NCBI GenBank assembly: GCA_026398715.1
Contig: JAPLSI010000143.1
Location: 1 to 15,803, forward strand
DNA: 15,803 bases
Reading direction: 5' to 3'
Source: Gammaproteobacteria bacterium
GTDB taxonomy: Bacteria > Pseudomonadota > Gammaproteobacteria > Xanthomonadales > Xanthomonadaceae
Shown: piece after piece, positions 1 through 10,068 of the stretch
Position numbering within the stretch: the first letter of the stretch is position 1
How the letters are laid out: the number at the start of each line of letters is the position of its first letter
The notes under the pieces: generated by a model
The model's database searches: none
What the model was told of the DNA's origin: nothing
The model's input: the letters and a program-made list of their open reading frames with translations, nothing else
Translations under genes and position numbers: made by a program

Positions 1-2
1 AT

Positions 3-638
3 CGTGAACCCTCGGTTCGGCTCGTATGCTCGACCCATGCGAACCTGGAGCGCCGCAGCCATGCCGGGAAATTTCGCGAAGATCTTTACTACCGTATCGC
101 CAGTTTGCGCCTGGACGTACCCCCGCTGCGCGAGCGCGGCCAGGATATCGCGCTGCTGGCCGGGCATTTCCTCGAGAATTTCTCGGGCGCGCGCGAACTT
201 CGTTTCGACGACCACGCACAGCGGCAGCTCACCACGCACGCCTGGCCTGGAAACGTCAGGGAGCTTAGGAATCGCGTGTTGCAGGCCTCGGTGATGTGCG
301 ACGGCACGCACCTGACCGCGCAGTTGCTGGGACTGGAGGAAGTGAGCCGGTTTCCGCGGGAACCAGCGGGCAGCGGCATGTCCTTGCGCGAAAGCCGGCA
401 CATCGCGGAGCGCGAGGCGATTACCCAGGCGCTTCGCGAAAGCCACGGGCAGGTTCCGGCGGCCGCGGCCGCCCTGGGAATCTCACGCGCGCAGCTGTAC
501 CGGTTGATCGGTCGACTGCACGTCGACCACCACCTGTCCCAAGACCCCGATCAGAACGGGATGTCGTCGTCCGGAAAGGGCTCGTCGTTGCGGGCCGCAG
601 GCGCCGGCGAGGCGGATCCACTGCGCTCGCCACCGTAA
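3..638 (+). CDS. Sigma-54-dependent transcriptional activator, Fis-type HTH (C-terminal part, 5' end outside window)
   Basis: The frame is open from base 3 and shows 211 residues of a bacterial enhancer-binding protein that activates sigma-54 RNA polymerase by ATP hydrolysis. The visible start (nt 21-170) carries the second half of the AAA+ domain: [10 protein letters not shown], then [11 protein letters not shown] with the arginine-finger region, then [19 protein letters not shown] near nt 240 is sensor II. After a linker, nt 385-522 encode a Fis-type DNA-binding domain ([15 protein letters not shown], then [16 protein letters not shown]). The GAFTGA loop, Walker A and any receiver domain would lie upstream of the window, so the target genes and input signal are unknown. 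About 38 residues follow the HTH. They are low in hydrophobic content and run antisense over the last 88 bases of ssb, so they may not be a folded part of the protein. The family is certain; the identity is not. Confidence 0.9.
   Translation, partial: REPSVRLVCSTHANLERRSHAGKFREDLYYRIASLRLDVPPLRERGQDIALLAGHFLENFSGARELRFDDHAQRQLTTHAWPGNVRELRNRVLQASVMCDGTHLTAQLLGLEEVSRFPREPAGSGMSLRESRHIAEREAITQALRESHGQVPAAAAALGISRAQLYRLIGRLHVDHHLSQDPDQNGMSSSGKGSSLRAAGAGEADPLRSPP
510..528. repeat. Perfect 7-bp inverted repeat at the end of the HTH-coding region
   Basis: GGTCGAC, five bases, GTCGACC form a perfect 7-bp stem just after the HTH codons of the sigma-54 activator and 23 bases downstream of the ssb stop. 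Neither strand has a T-tract after it. It could help end ssb transcription or be chance within coding sequence. Confidence 0.35.
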
Positions 639-1039
639 CCACCCGCCCCGCGCTGCGGTCGTTCGCCGCCGCCACCACTACGCTCGCCACGCTCGGCGCC
701 GCCCGGCATGCCGCCAAGCATCTGCATCTCGTTGGCGATGATGTCGGTGCTGTACTTCTCGACGCCCTGCTTGTCGGTGTACTTCTCGGTGCGCAGCGAG
801 CCTTCGATATAGACCATGCCGCCCTTCTTCAGGTACTCGCCGGCGATCTCGGCCAGGCGACCGAAGAACTTCACGCGATGCCACTCGGTGCGTTCCTGCT
901 TTTCGCCGTTCTTGTCCTTCCAGCTTTCGTTGGTGGCAATGGACACCGACGCAAGCGCCGAGCCCGACTGCGAATAACGGACCTCGGGGTCCTTTCCGAG
1001 CGTGCCGACCAGAATTACCTTGTTGACGCCGCGTGCCAT
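551..1039 (-). CDS. ssb: Single-stranded DNA-binding protein SSB
   Basis: The product binds single-stranded DNA during replication, recombination and repair, and docks partner enzymes through its C-terminal tip. At 162 residues it has the usual proteobacterial length. Residues 1-110 are the OB fold: [20 protein letters not shown] at the start, then [45 protein letters not shown]. Then comes a Gly/Arg/Ser-rich disordered linker of about 40 residues and the acidic tip PFPDDDIPF, which matches the canonical DDDIPF partner-docking motif. The start is supported by the purine-rich TAAGGAAG a few bases upstream. A perfect TATAAT lies about 40 bases upstream of the ATG. The last 88 bases overlap the tail of the convergent sigma-54 activator. 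Identification is firm. Confidence 0.98.
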   Translation of the reverse strand: MARGVNKVILVGTLGKDPEVRYSQSGSALASVSIATNESWKDKNGEKQERTEWHRVKFFGRLAEIAGEYLKKGGMVYIEGSLRTEKYTDKQGVEKYSTDIIANEMQMLGGMPGGAERGERSGGGGERPQRGAGGYGGERSGSASPAPAARNDEPFPDDDIPF

Positions 1040-1078
1040 GGCCGTGCTTCCTTATCTGGGTTTGTTTCCAATAGCCTG

Positions 1079-1084
1079 ATTATA
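1079..1084 (-). promoter_or_regulatory. -10 element of the ssb promoter
   Basis: Read on the minus strand this is a perfect TATAAT, 39 bases before the ssb ATG, in a non-coding gap. No good -35 hexamer is visible at 16-18 bases spacing, so it may rely on other contacts. Transcription would start near 1072 and give a short leader containing the ssb ribosome-binding site. Confidence 0.5.
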
Positions 1085-1156
1085 GCCAGCCCGGGCCACA
1101 ACCCGCTGTTTCCCCCTTGGCCCGTAGGAAAACGGCTGCATCGAGCGCCGGCCGCT

Positions 1157-1162
1157 TATAAT
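1157..1162 (+). promoter_or_regulatory. -10 element of the ispB promoter, predicting a leaderless mRNA
   Basis: A perfect TATAAT ends 7 bases before the ispB ATG at 1170, so normal initiation would fall on or next to the A of the ATG. No Shine-Dalgarno-like purine stretch exists between it and the ATG, which fits leaderless translation. The -35 region is poor (GGCTGC at 17-base spacing). Confidence 0.5.
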
Positions 1163-1169
1163 TGCCGAC

Positions 1170-2168
1170 ATGCCCGCCCTAGACGCCGCCACCGGCCAAA
1201 CCGGAATCTCCGAAGTCCAGGCCCTGGCCGCCGCGGAGATGGCCCAGGTCAACGCCTTGATCCGCCGCCGCCTCGGCTCGGACGTGGCCCTGATCAACCA
1301 GATTTCCGAGCACATCGTCGCTGCCGGCGGCAAGCGCCTGCGGCCGATGCTGACGGTTATCGCCGCCCGCGCGCTGGGTTACGGCGGCGACAGCCATTTC
1401 CAGCTGGCCGCGATCGTCGAATTCATCCACACCTCCACCCTGCTGCACGACGACGTGGTGGACGAGTCCGACCTGCGCCGCGGCCGCAAGACGGCCAATG
1501 CCCTGTGGGGCAACGCGCCCAGCGTGCTGGTCGGCGATTTCCTGTATTCGCGCAGTTTCCAGTTGATGGTCGAGCTCGACTCCATGCCCGTGATGCACGT
1601 GCTGGCAGACGCCACCAACCAGATCGCCGAAGGCGAGGTGCTGCAACTGCTGCACGTCGGCAACCCCGATACCACTGAAGCCGACTACCTGCGGGTTATC
1701 AGCCGCAAGACTGCCGTCCTGTTCGCCGCGGCGACCCGCCTCAGCGCCATGCTGGCCGGCGCTTCGCCAGAACTGCAGCAAGACCTGGCGGACTTCGGCA
1801 TGAACCTCGGCATGGCCTTCCAGATCGCCGACGACGTGCTCGACTACACCGCCGATGCCGCCGCGCTCGGCAAGAACCTGGGCGACGACCTGGCCGAAGG
1901 CAAGGCGACATTGCCGGTCATCCACGCCCTGTCGAAAGCCCAGCCAGACGTGCGTGAAAACCTCGCGCGCATCATCGCCGACTGCGACGTGGGCGCGCTG
2001 GGGCAGGTGCTCGACGCCATCCACCAGCATGGCAGCCTGGCTTACAGCCGGCAGGTGGCAGAGCACTACGCACGCGCCGCCGAAGCCAACCTGGCCGCCC
2101 TGCCCGACAATCGCTGGACGCGCGCGCTGCACGCCCTCGCCCGCTATTCGATCGACCGCCAGAACTGA
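1170..2168 (+). CDS. ispB: Polyprenyl (octaprenyl-type) diphosphate synthase
   Basis: This trans-prenyltransferase adds isopentenyl diphosphate units to build the long isoprenoid side chain of ubiquinone. The 332-residue product matches the family length (about 320). GGKRLRPML at 53-61 is the IPP-binding region. The first aspartate-rich motif is HDDVVDESDLRRG (D94, D95, D98, with the paired arginines). The second is QIADDVLDY (D221, D222, D225), followed by GKNLGDDLAEGKATLP. These motifs are diagnostic of the IspA/IspB family; the IspB assignment rests on length, on similarity to octaprenyl synthases and on being the usual single long-chain enzyme here. The exact chain length cannot be read from sequence. 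It is transcribed divergently from ssb, from a TATAAT only 7 bases upstream of the ATG. A hairpin overlaps the stop codon. Confidence 0.93.
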   Translation: MPALDAATGQTGISEVQALAAAEMAQVNALIRRRLGSDVALINQISEHIVAAGGKRLRPMLTVIAARALGYGGDSHFQLAAIVEFIHTSTLLHDDVVDESDLRRGRKTANALWGNAPSVLVGDFLYSRSFQLMVELDSMPVMHVLADATNQIAEGEVLQLLHVGNPDTTEADYLRVISRKTAVLFAAATRLSAMLAGASPELQQDLADFGMNLGMAFQIADDVLDYTADAAALGKNLGDDLAEGKATLPVIHALSKAQPDVRENLARIIADCDVGALGQVLDAIHQHGSLAYSRQVAEHYARAAEANLAALPDNRWTRALHALARYSIDRQN

Positions 2169-2189
2169 AGCGCCGGGAAAAGGCGCTTC
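2167..2189. terminator. Hairpin between convergent ispB and the dienelactone hydrolase gene
   Basis: GAAGCGCC, loop GGGAAAA, GGCGCTTC: a perfect 8-bp stem starting inside the ispB stop codon and lying in the 31-base gap between two convergent genes. Position and symmetry suggest transcription ends here from both sides. There is no T-run after either arm, so it is not a textbook intrinsic terminator. Confidence 0.5.
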
Positions 2190-2199
2190 GATCCAGGCT

Positions 2200-2985
2200 T
2201 CAGTGCTTCGCGAAGACTTCGCCGAAGAAAGACTTCATCAGCGCAACGCTGCGGCGATAGCTAGGGGCGTGGTATTCGCAGCCGGGCACGGAGCCATGTT
2301 CGTCGGGCTCGGCGAAACAATGCACCGCGCCGCCGAAATTCATGAATTGCCAGTCTGCTTTCGCGTCACGCATTTCCTTTTCAAAGGCCGTGATCGAAGC
2401 CGCGGAGACGAAGGTGTCGTTGGCGCCGTTCATGGACAACACCGGCGACTTCAACACGCCCGCCTTGGCAGGCATCGACGTGCTGAGGTTGGCGTGGAAG
2501 GTGGCAACGCCGGCAAGGTCTGCACCGCTGCGGGCTAGCTCGAGCGCGACCATTCCGCCGAAACAGAAACCGATCGCACCAATGCGCTTCGCATCCACCG
2601 GCGCCTTGCCCGTGGACCGGCGCAGCGTGGCCAGTGCCGCCTGGATGTGCGAGCGCAGCGCAGCGGGATCGGACGCGGCCGCACCGGAGGCCTTGCCGGC
2701 TTCATCGGCATTGGCGGGACGCAAGCCGCGGCCATAGACGTCGGCCAGCAGGATCACATAGTCCTTGCCGGCCAGGGTCTTGGCCTTGGCGACGGCGCTG
2801 TCGTTCACGCCATACCAGTTGGGCACCATCACCAGGCCCGGTCGCAGCGCCTTGCTGGCATCGTCCCAGACCAGGTAACCGTCGAAGGTCTTGCCGCCAT
2901 CGGTCCAGCTGACCTTGTCCGCGCGCGGCGCGGCATGGGCGCTGAACGCGGCGGCAAACAGTAGCAATGAAATCAAGACGCGCAT
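2200..2985 (-). CDS. Exported dienelactone hydrolase family protein
   Basis: A 261-residue alpha/beta hydrolase of the dienelactone hydrolase family. Residues 1-18 form a signal peptide (MRV, then the hydrophobic LISLLLFAAAF, then SAHA), so the enzyme should act in the periplasm. The predicted catalytic triad is Cys141 in GFCFGG, Asp190 in NGANDTFVS and His222 in GAVHCFAEP; the Cys nucleophile and its setting are typical of the family. MVPNWYGVND (53-62) fits the oxyanion-hole region. The natural substrate is unknown; many homologues have only general esterase activity. The ATG is preceded by a strong GGAAGGAGAG. It lies 60 bases downstream of murD2 on the same strand, so it may be read through from that operon or use its own GATAAT-like -10. 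Confidence 0.88.
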   Translation of the reverse strand: MRVLISLLLFAAAFSAHAAPRADKVSWTDGGKTFDGYLVWDDASKALRPGLVMVPNWYGVNDSAVAKAKTLAGKDYVILLADVYGRGLRPANADEAGKASGAAASDPAALRSHIQAALATLRRSTGKAPVDAKRIGAIGFCFGGMVALELARSGADLAGVATFHANLSTSMPAKAGVLKSPVLSMNGANDTFVSAASITAFEKEMRDAKADWQFMNFGGAVHCFAEPDEHGSVPGCEYHAPSYRRSVALMKSFFGEVFAKH

Positions 2986-3014
2986 GGGAACTCTCCTTCC
3001 TGGAATGGACAGGG

Positions 3015-3020
3015 ATTATC
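3015..3020 (-). promoter_or_regulatory. Possible -10 for the dienelactone hydrolase gene
   Basis: GATAAT on the minus strand (5 of 6 to TATAAT) in the 60-base gap after murD2, about 30 bases before the next ATG. There is no convincing -35 at the right distance, so this is tentative. Confidence 0.25.
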
Positions 3021-4267
3021 GCCAACCGGCGTCAAGACAGTGTTATCAGGACACGCCCAGGCCGGGGATCGAACTGATCTGCTTCGGGTCGAAGCCGGCC
3101 AGCTTGGCAAAATGCCGGCCCCGATCGACGTAGTCGGAATAGCGCGGGAAGCTGGGCGCGCCCGGGGACAGCAGGATCACGCCCTCGCTTTCCAGGATTT
3201 CGCGGCCCAGGCGCAGCGCGTCCTCCATTTCGGTGGCTTCGGCCAGCGCGAAATGCTTGTTCACCGCGATCTGCTTGAGGCGCTCGTGGATGCGCGGCCC
3301 GTTCTGGCCCATCGTGATGACGGCGCGCGGCGGGTCCAGCACCATTCGCTCGGCGAATACGCCCCAGTCCACGCCCCGGTCGTAGCCGCCCACGAGGATC
3401 GCGATGCGCCGGTAGCGCCCGTCCGCAGCGTCTCGAATTTCTCGATGCAGGTCTCGAAACCAATGAACCCCGACTGCTGAGCTCACGACCTCGCGAAGTT
3501 CCAGGTCACCGGAGACTTCGCCAGCAGTAGCGATGACCTTGGAGTCGCGCAGGTGCCAGCCATCTTCGTCGTTGAACCAGATCACCCGCAACGAAGGTGG
3601 CAGCTGCGCTTCCGCCAGCCGCTGGTCGCCGGCATTGAGCACCGCGACCCGCGGCGACGACTTGGTCAGCAGCGCCATCTTGTCGTCGAAGTAGCGTTGT
3701 TCGGTACCGTGCCAGTCAAGGTGCTCGGGATAGAAGTTCAGCACCACGGCCACTTCAGGATTCACGGCCTCGCCGGCCTGGTAACTGGACAGTTCGATGG
3801 CCCAATACTGGGGCGCCGGCTCGACGTCGAGCAACTCGAGCAGGGGCAGTCCGATATTGCCGGCCAACGCCGTGCGGCGGCCGGCAGAACGCAGCAGGTG
3901 CGCGATCAGCGCAGTGACGGTGCTCTTTCCTTTCGTGCCGGTGACGCAAACGGTGCGCTCGAAGGGGTTTTCCGCGAACCAAAGTGCGGTGCCACCAATG
4001 AATTGCGTGCCATGCAGGGCCGCATCCACGGCCGGCGAGGTATAGGGACTGATCCCGGGCGACTTGATCACCACCTCGAAGGCCGCCAGCTTCTCGCCAT
4101 CCACCTCGGTTGCGATCACCAGGTTCGGATCTTCCATCGCGCGCAGGGTTTCGGCCTCGGCGTCGGAGCAGAACACCGTGATGCTCTGGCGCGGCAGGCG
4201 CCAGCGCAGTGCAGCCAGCGCGGCACGGCCTTCGCGGCCGTATCCCCAGATCGCTACCGCCTTGCCT

Positions 4268-5621
<1,354 letters not shown>

Positions 5622-5629
<8 letters not shown>

Positions 5630-8225
5630 CGATAATGTCCTCCTGCGGCAACTCGCGCAGGTTGTAGCGGTTGGCCATCACGAAACCATAGGCGCCGGCA
5701 TTGGCCACCAGCAATACGTCGTCGGCGGTCGTGGCGTCAGGCAAGTGGCGGCGGCGACCGAGTACGTCGCCGGTTTCACAGATGGGGCCGACCACTTCCG
5801 CCGGCAAGCCCGGCGCATCGTGCAGGCGGGAAAGATTCACGATCTCGTGCCAGGCGTTGTACAGGGCCGGTCGCAGCAAGGCATTCATGCCTGCATCCAT
5901 GCCGACGCGGCGTACGCCCAGCTTGGACGAAACCTGCGTTACCCGGGCCAGCAGCACGCCCGCCTCCGCCACCAGGTAGCGGCCGGGTTCGATCCACAGC
6001 GCGTACTGCGGCCACATCGCCTTGATCTCGGCCATCGCCAGGGCGAAGGCCGGCACGTCGAAGTCTTCGCCTTCCGGTTCGTAGGGCACGCCGATGCCGC
6101 CGCCGACATCGATGGCCGAAACGGTGCCGATGCTCTCGGCCAGGTTCACCAGTTGCGCATACACCTGCGGCCAGTGCTTCACGTCCACGATGCCGCTGCC
6201 GACATGCGCGTGCAGCACGGTGACCCGCGCCTGCACCTCGCGCGCGGCCGCCAGGAATTCCGGCAGGCCTTCGGCGGGCAATCCGAACTTCGCCTGGCGA
6301 CCGCCCGTCCGCACCTTCTCGTGGTGGCCCAGGCCATAGCCCGGATCGATGCGAAGCACGATCTGCCGGCCGCGAAAGAGTTCCGGCCAGGCACGCAATG
6401 GGAACACGCTGTCCACCGTCACCCAGGTGTCGCGCGCCAATGCCGCTTCGTATTCCGCGCGTGGCGCGAAACTGGGCGTGAACAACACGCGGGTCGGGTC
6501 GAGCCCGGGCAGCAATGCGAAAAGATGGTCCAGCTCCGCCTTGGACACGCATTCGAATCCGAAACCCTCGGCATCCAGGGCGCGAAGGACCTGCGGATTG
6601 GAGTTGGCCTTCAGCGCGTAGAAGCGTCGATCCACTGCACCCACATCGGCCAGGGCGCGCGCCCGTGCGCGAACGGTAGGCAGGTGATAGACATAGCGCG
6701 GGGTGCCACGCGCGGCGATCTGCAGCAACGACTCGCGCGCATCCTGCCACCAGTGCCGCGGCGCGGCGGCCGCCTTGTCCACGCCCAGCTTGCGCCAACT
6801 CGGACCGAATACTTCAGTCTCGTCCACTGGCATCGCACCCGAGTGGATCAGCAATTCGTGCAGGCGCGGCATCAGGTCGTCGGCCAGTGCTTCGTCCAGC
6901 ACGAAGGTCAGGTTGAGGTCGTTGGAACTTTGCGAGATCAGGTGCACGCGTTCGCGGCCGAACTCGCTCCACACATCGGTCAGCTTGTGCAACAGCGAGC
7001 GCATGCCGCGGCCGACCAGCGTGACTGCGCTGCACGGCGTGATCACCTTCACCCGGCACACTTCGGCCAGGTCCGCGCACAGCGCGTCCAGCACGTTGGA
7101 ATTGACCAGGTTGTCGGACGGGTCCAGGGACACGGTGACGTTGGCCTCCGACGAACCGATCAGGTCGATGGACAGGCCGCGCCGCTTGAAGCGTTCGAAC
7201 ACGTCGGCCAGGAAGCCGACCTGTTGCCACATGCCGATGGTCTCCATGGACACCAGCACGATGCCGCGGCGCGAACTGATCGCCTTCACGCCGGCCAGCG
7301 TGGCGGCGCGATGGTCGATGACGGTGCCGGCCATGTGCGGGCGTTCGGTATCGCGGATCCAGATCGGTACGCGCGCCTCGCGACAGGGATGGATGCAACG
7401 CGGATGCAGCACCTTGGCGCCGGTACTGGCGATTTCCTGCGCCTCTTCGTAGTCCAGGCGCGACAGCAGGCGCGCATCGGGCACCTGGCGCGGGTTGGCG
7501 CTGAACATGCCGGGCACGTCGGTCCAGATTTCCACGCGCCGCGCCTGCAGCAGCGCGCCGAAATAGGCGGCCGACGTATCCGAGCCGCCGCGCCCGAGGA
7601 TCGCGGTGCCGCCATCTTCACTGCGGGCGATGAAGCCTTGCGTTATCAGCAACCGGGCATTCTTCGCAAAACGCGCGCGCAGCGTCGGGTCGCCCTGGTA
7701 CCGGCACGATACCGACAGCCGCTGAGACCATTCGTTCTGGTTGGGCAGCGACTGCGCGTGCAACCAGTCGCGCGCATCCAGCCATTCCACGGGCATGCCT
7801 TGCGAGGCCAGGTAGGCCACGCCCAGGGTGGACGAAAGCAATTCTCCCTGTGCCAGGACCTCGGCGGCCCAGCCCAGGTCGTCGCTGTCGCGGCGCGGGT
7901 CGTGCGCAAGCGCTTCGAGTTGCTGCAGCCGGCTGTCCAGGACGCCGGCATCCAGGCCCAGCTCCACGCAGAAGTCGAGGTGGCGCCTGGCGATGGCGTC
8001 GATGCGTTGCTGCACCGTATCGCGCGCACCGCGATGGTCGATGATCGCCTGCAACTCGTTGGTGATTCCCGACAACGCCGACACCACCACCAGCACGCGG
8101 CATTTCTCGTCGCGCACGCGCTCGCGCATCAGGCTGCCGATGATGTCCCAGCGGTGGCGACGGGAAACACTGGTGCCGCCGAACTTCAGGACGATCCAGT
8201 CATCCGCGCTAGCGATGGCAGTCAT
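5622..8225 (-). CDS. lysAC: Bifunctional aspartate kinase / diaminopimelate decarboxylase
   Basis: A fusion of the first and last enzymes of the DAP/lysine pathway. The kinase half makes aspartyl phosphate; the PLP-dependent half decarboxylates meso-DAP to L-lysine. The kinase half (1 to about 465) shows KFGGTSV (14-20), VVSALSGITNEL (47-58), GRGGSDTSAA (211-220) and TDVPGMFSANPR (235-246), then ACT-type regulatory repeats from about 320. The decarboxylase half (about 495-867) has the PLP lysine K539 in YALKANSNP, HVGSG (674-678), DVGGGIG (706-712), EPGR (746-749), CETGD (816-820) and GAYG with Tyr846. The ATG at 8225 gives 867 residues, the size of xanthomonad LysAC. The open frame extends to 8732, but that extension lies antisense to the divergent PhzF gene and has no family similarity. 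No clear ribosome-binding site is seen. It is the first gene of a coupled operon with murL and murD2. Confidence 0.95.
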
Positions 8226-8251
8226 GGCAGTGGCGAGACTCGCGGCAAAGG

Positions 8252-8257
8252 TATGAT
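8252..8257 (+). promoter_or_regulatory. Possible -10 of the PhzF operon
   Basis: TATGAT (5 of 6 to consensus) in the 87-base gap between divergent lysAC and the first PhzF gene, 56 bases before the ATG. The -35 is poor. The gap must also hold the lysAC promoter, for which no convincing element was found. Confidence 0.25.
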
Positions 8258-8312
8258 TCGGGGGCACGATCCGGCGAGAACTTGTCGGCGCGTATCCGAG
8301 GAATGATAAACG

Positions 8313-9182
8313 ATGTCCACGCCACGACGCTTTGTCCAACTCGACGTTTTTGCCGATCGGCCGGGCGCGGGAAATCCCCTGGCGGTCGTGCTGGACGCCG
8401 AAGGATTCGATGATGCGTCCATGCAGGCCTTCGCCAACTGGACCAACCTGTCCGAAACCACCTTCCTGCTGCCAGCCACCGAGCCGGGCGCCAGCTATCG
8501 CGTGCGCATCTTCACGCCGCGCCAGGAGCTGCCCTTCGCCGGCCATCCGAGCGTCGGCAGCGCCCACGCGGCGATCGAATCGGGACTGGCCGTGCCGCGC
8601 GACGGCCGCCTGGTACAGCAATGCGCTGCCGGCCTGCTGCCCTTGCGTGTTGATGGCGAGGGCGAGCAGCGCTGCATCTTCGTGCGCGCTCCGGACGCGC
8701 GCCGCCTGTCGGCAGGCAACCCGACGGCGCAACTGGATGCAGCCCTTCCAGGATCAGCGCGCGGCAGGCTCGCTCCGGCCCTGATGGACAACGGCCCGCA
8801 CTGGTGGCTGGTCGAACTCGCAGACGAAGACTGCCTGCGCGCGTTGCAGCCCGACTTCCCCGCCATTGCCCGGCTTACCCAAGGCAGCGATTCGGTCGGC
8901 CTGGCAGTGTTCGCCCACTGCATCGACAAACCGTGGCAGCTCGCCGTTCGCGCCTTCTGCCCGGCCGATGGCATCCCGGAAGATCCCGTCACTGGCAGCG
9001 CCAATGCCGCCATCGCGGCCTGGCTGTTGCAAAACGAGGCCCTTCCCGCCCGCCACTACCTTGCCAGCCAGGGCCGTGAAGTGGGGCGCGACGGCTTCGT
9101 GCAGGTTGAAGTCGATGGCGACGGCCACGTCTGGATTGGCGGTCGCACGCAGACGGTTGTCGAAGGAAACCTGGACTGGTGA
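8313..9182 (+). CDS. PhzF family isomerase, first of a tandem pair
   Basis: A 289-residue member of the PhzF/diaminopimelate-epimerase fold family. PhzF itself isomerises a phenazine precursor, but most chromosomal members have no known substrate, and no other phenazine gene is present here. The two-lobed fold is supported by FVQLDVFADRPGAGNPLAVV (7-26), NLSETTFLLP with the conserved catalytic Glu48, ELPFAGHPSVGSAHA with His78 (72-86), and EDPVTGSANAAIAAWL (223-238), the mirrored motif of the second lobe with Asp224. The ATG follows GAGGAA by 9 bases. The gene is divergent from lysAC and overlaps the next PhzF gene by four bases (GTGA). The fold resembles that of DapF, the enzyme of the lysine pathway that makes meso-DAP, but the motifs here are those of PhzF, not DapF. 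Confidence 0.92.
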   Translation: MSTPRRFVQLDVFADRPGAGNPLAVVLDAEGFDDASMQAFANWTNLSETTFLLPATEPGASYRVRIFTPRQELPFAGHPSVGSAHAAIESGLAVPRDGRLVQQCAAGLLPLRVDGEGEQRCIFVRAPDARRLSAGNPTAQLDAALPGSARGRLAPALMDNGPHWWLVELADEDCLRALQPDFPAIARLTQGSDSVGLAVFAHCIDKPWQLAVRAFCPADGIPEDPVTGSANAAIAAWLLQNEALPARHYLASQGREVGRDGFVQVEVDGDGHVWIGGRTQTVVEGNLDW

Positions 9183-10066
9183 AAACGTCTCCGCCGCGAG
9201 GCTTCTCCCATGTCGATGTCTTTTCCCCGCGCGCAGGCCTGGGCAATCCGCTGGCGGTCGTGCATGCGTCCGAAGGGCTTGATACGCCGACCATGCAGGC
9301 CATCGCCCGCTGGATGAATCTTGCGGAGACGACGTTTCTCCTGCCGCCGACATCGGCGCAGGCCGACTACCAGGTTCGCATCTTCACCACGCGCCAGGAG
9401 ATCGCGTTCGCCGGCCACCCCAGTATCGGCAGCGCGCACGCCGCACTGGCATCCGGGCTGGCGACGCTCGCCCGGGGTCCGGTGCTGAATCAGGAGTGCC
9501 TTGCCGGCATCCTGCCGATCCGGGTCACCGACGATGGCAGCGTGCGCAGTCTGTCGGTTCGCGTGCCGCGTTCGCGCATCGTGCGTTACGCCGCCGCCGA
9601 CGACGCGGTGCTGTGGCATGCCTTGCGCGATTGCCGGCTTGGCCGCCTTCCACCCGCGCTGGTGGAGGGCGGACGCCGCTGGTGGCTCGCCGAATTGGCC
9701 AGCGAGCAGGATGTTCGCTCGATGCAGCCGGACTCGAATTCGATCGCTGCACTCGCGCAGGCCACTGGCAGCCTGGGCCTGTGCGTTTTTGCACGCTGCA
9801 CGGGCCAGGCGCACGGCCTGGTCGTGCGCGCCTATCCGCTGGGGGTGGGATTGAATGAAGACCCGGCCTCGGGCGCGGCCAACGCCGCCATTGCCGCCTT
9901 CCTCGATGAAGCCGGCGCACTCGGCGACCTCGGCCACGCGTATCGGGTAAGCCAGGGCCGGGAGATGTCGCGCGACGCGCAACTGCAACTGGCCATCGAT
10001 CCGGAAGGACAGGTCTGGGTAGGCGGCCAATGCCATACCGTCGTGCAAGGCAGCCTGCACTGGTAG
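9179..10066 (+). CDS. PhzF family isomerase, second of a tandem pair
   Basis: A 295-residue paralogue of the preceding protein. The key blocks recur: HVDVFSPRAGLGNPLAVV (11-28), NLAETTFLLPP with Glu50, EIAFAGHPSIGSAHA with His80 (74-88), and EDPASGAANAAIAAFL (227-242) with Asp228. The N-terminal halves are much more alike than the middles, which suggests an old tandem duplication with later divergence of the substrate side. The start is a GTG whose bases overlap the previous stop (GTGA), and GAAGGAAAC lies at ribosome-binding distance, so the two proteins are probably made together. PhzF enzymes are usually dimers; a heterodimer of the pair is possible but not shown. A strong terminator follows 9 bases after the stop. 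Function is unknown. Confidence 0.92.
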   Translation: MKTSPPRGFSHVDVFSPRAGLGNPLAVVHASEGLDTPTMQAIARWMNLAETTFLLPPTSAQADYQVRIFTTRQEIAFAGHPSIGSAHAALASGLATLARGPVLNQECLAGILPIRVTDDGSVRSLSVRVPRSRIVRYAAADDAVLWHALRDCRLGRLPPALVEGGRRWWLAELASEQDVRSMQPDSNSIAALAQATGSLGLCVFARCTGQAHGLVVRAYPLGVGLNEDPASGAANAAIAAFLDEAGALGDLGHAYRVSQGREMSRDAQLQLAIDPEGQVWVGGQCHTVVQGSLHW

Positions 10067-10068
10067 GC

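Noticed and set aside
296..1678. Plus-strand open frame crossing ssb and ispB
   Set aside because: It spans two real genes and the promoter region between them, and its translation is low-complexity Arg/Ala/Pro.
8226..8732. N-terminal extension of the lysAC frame by 169 codons
   Set aside because: It lies antisense to the first PhzF gene, has no aspartokinase similarity, and family homology starts at the ATG at 8225.
9056..10060. Minus-strand open frame opposite the second PhzF gene
   Set aside because: Antisense to a gene with clear family motifs; no ribosome-binding site or domain.
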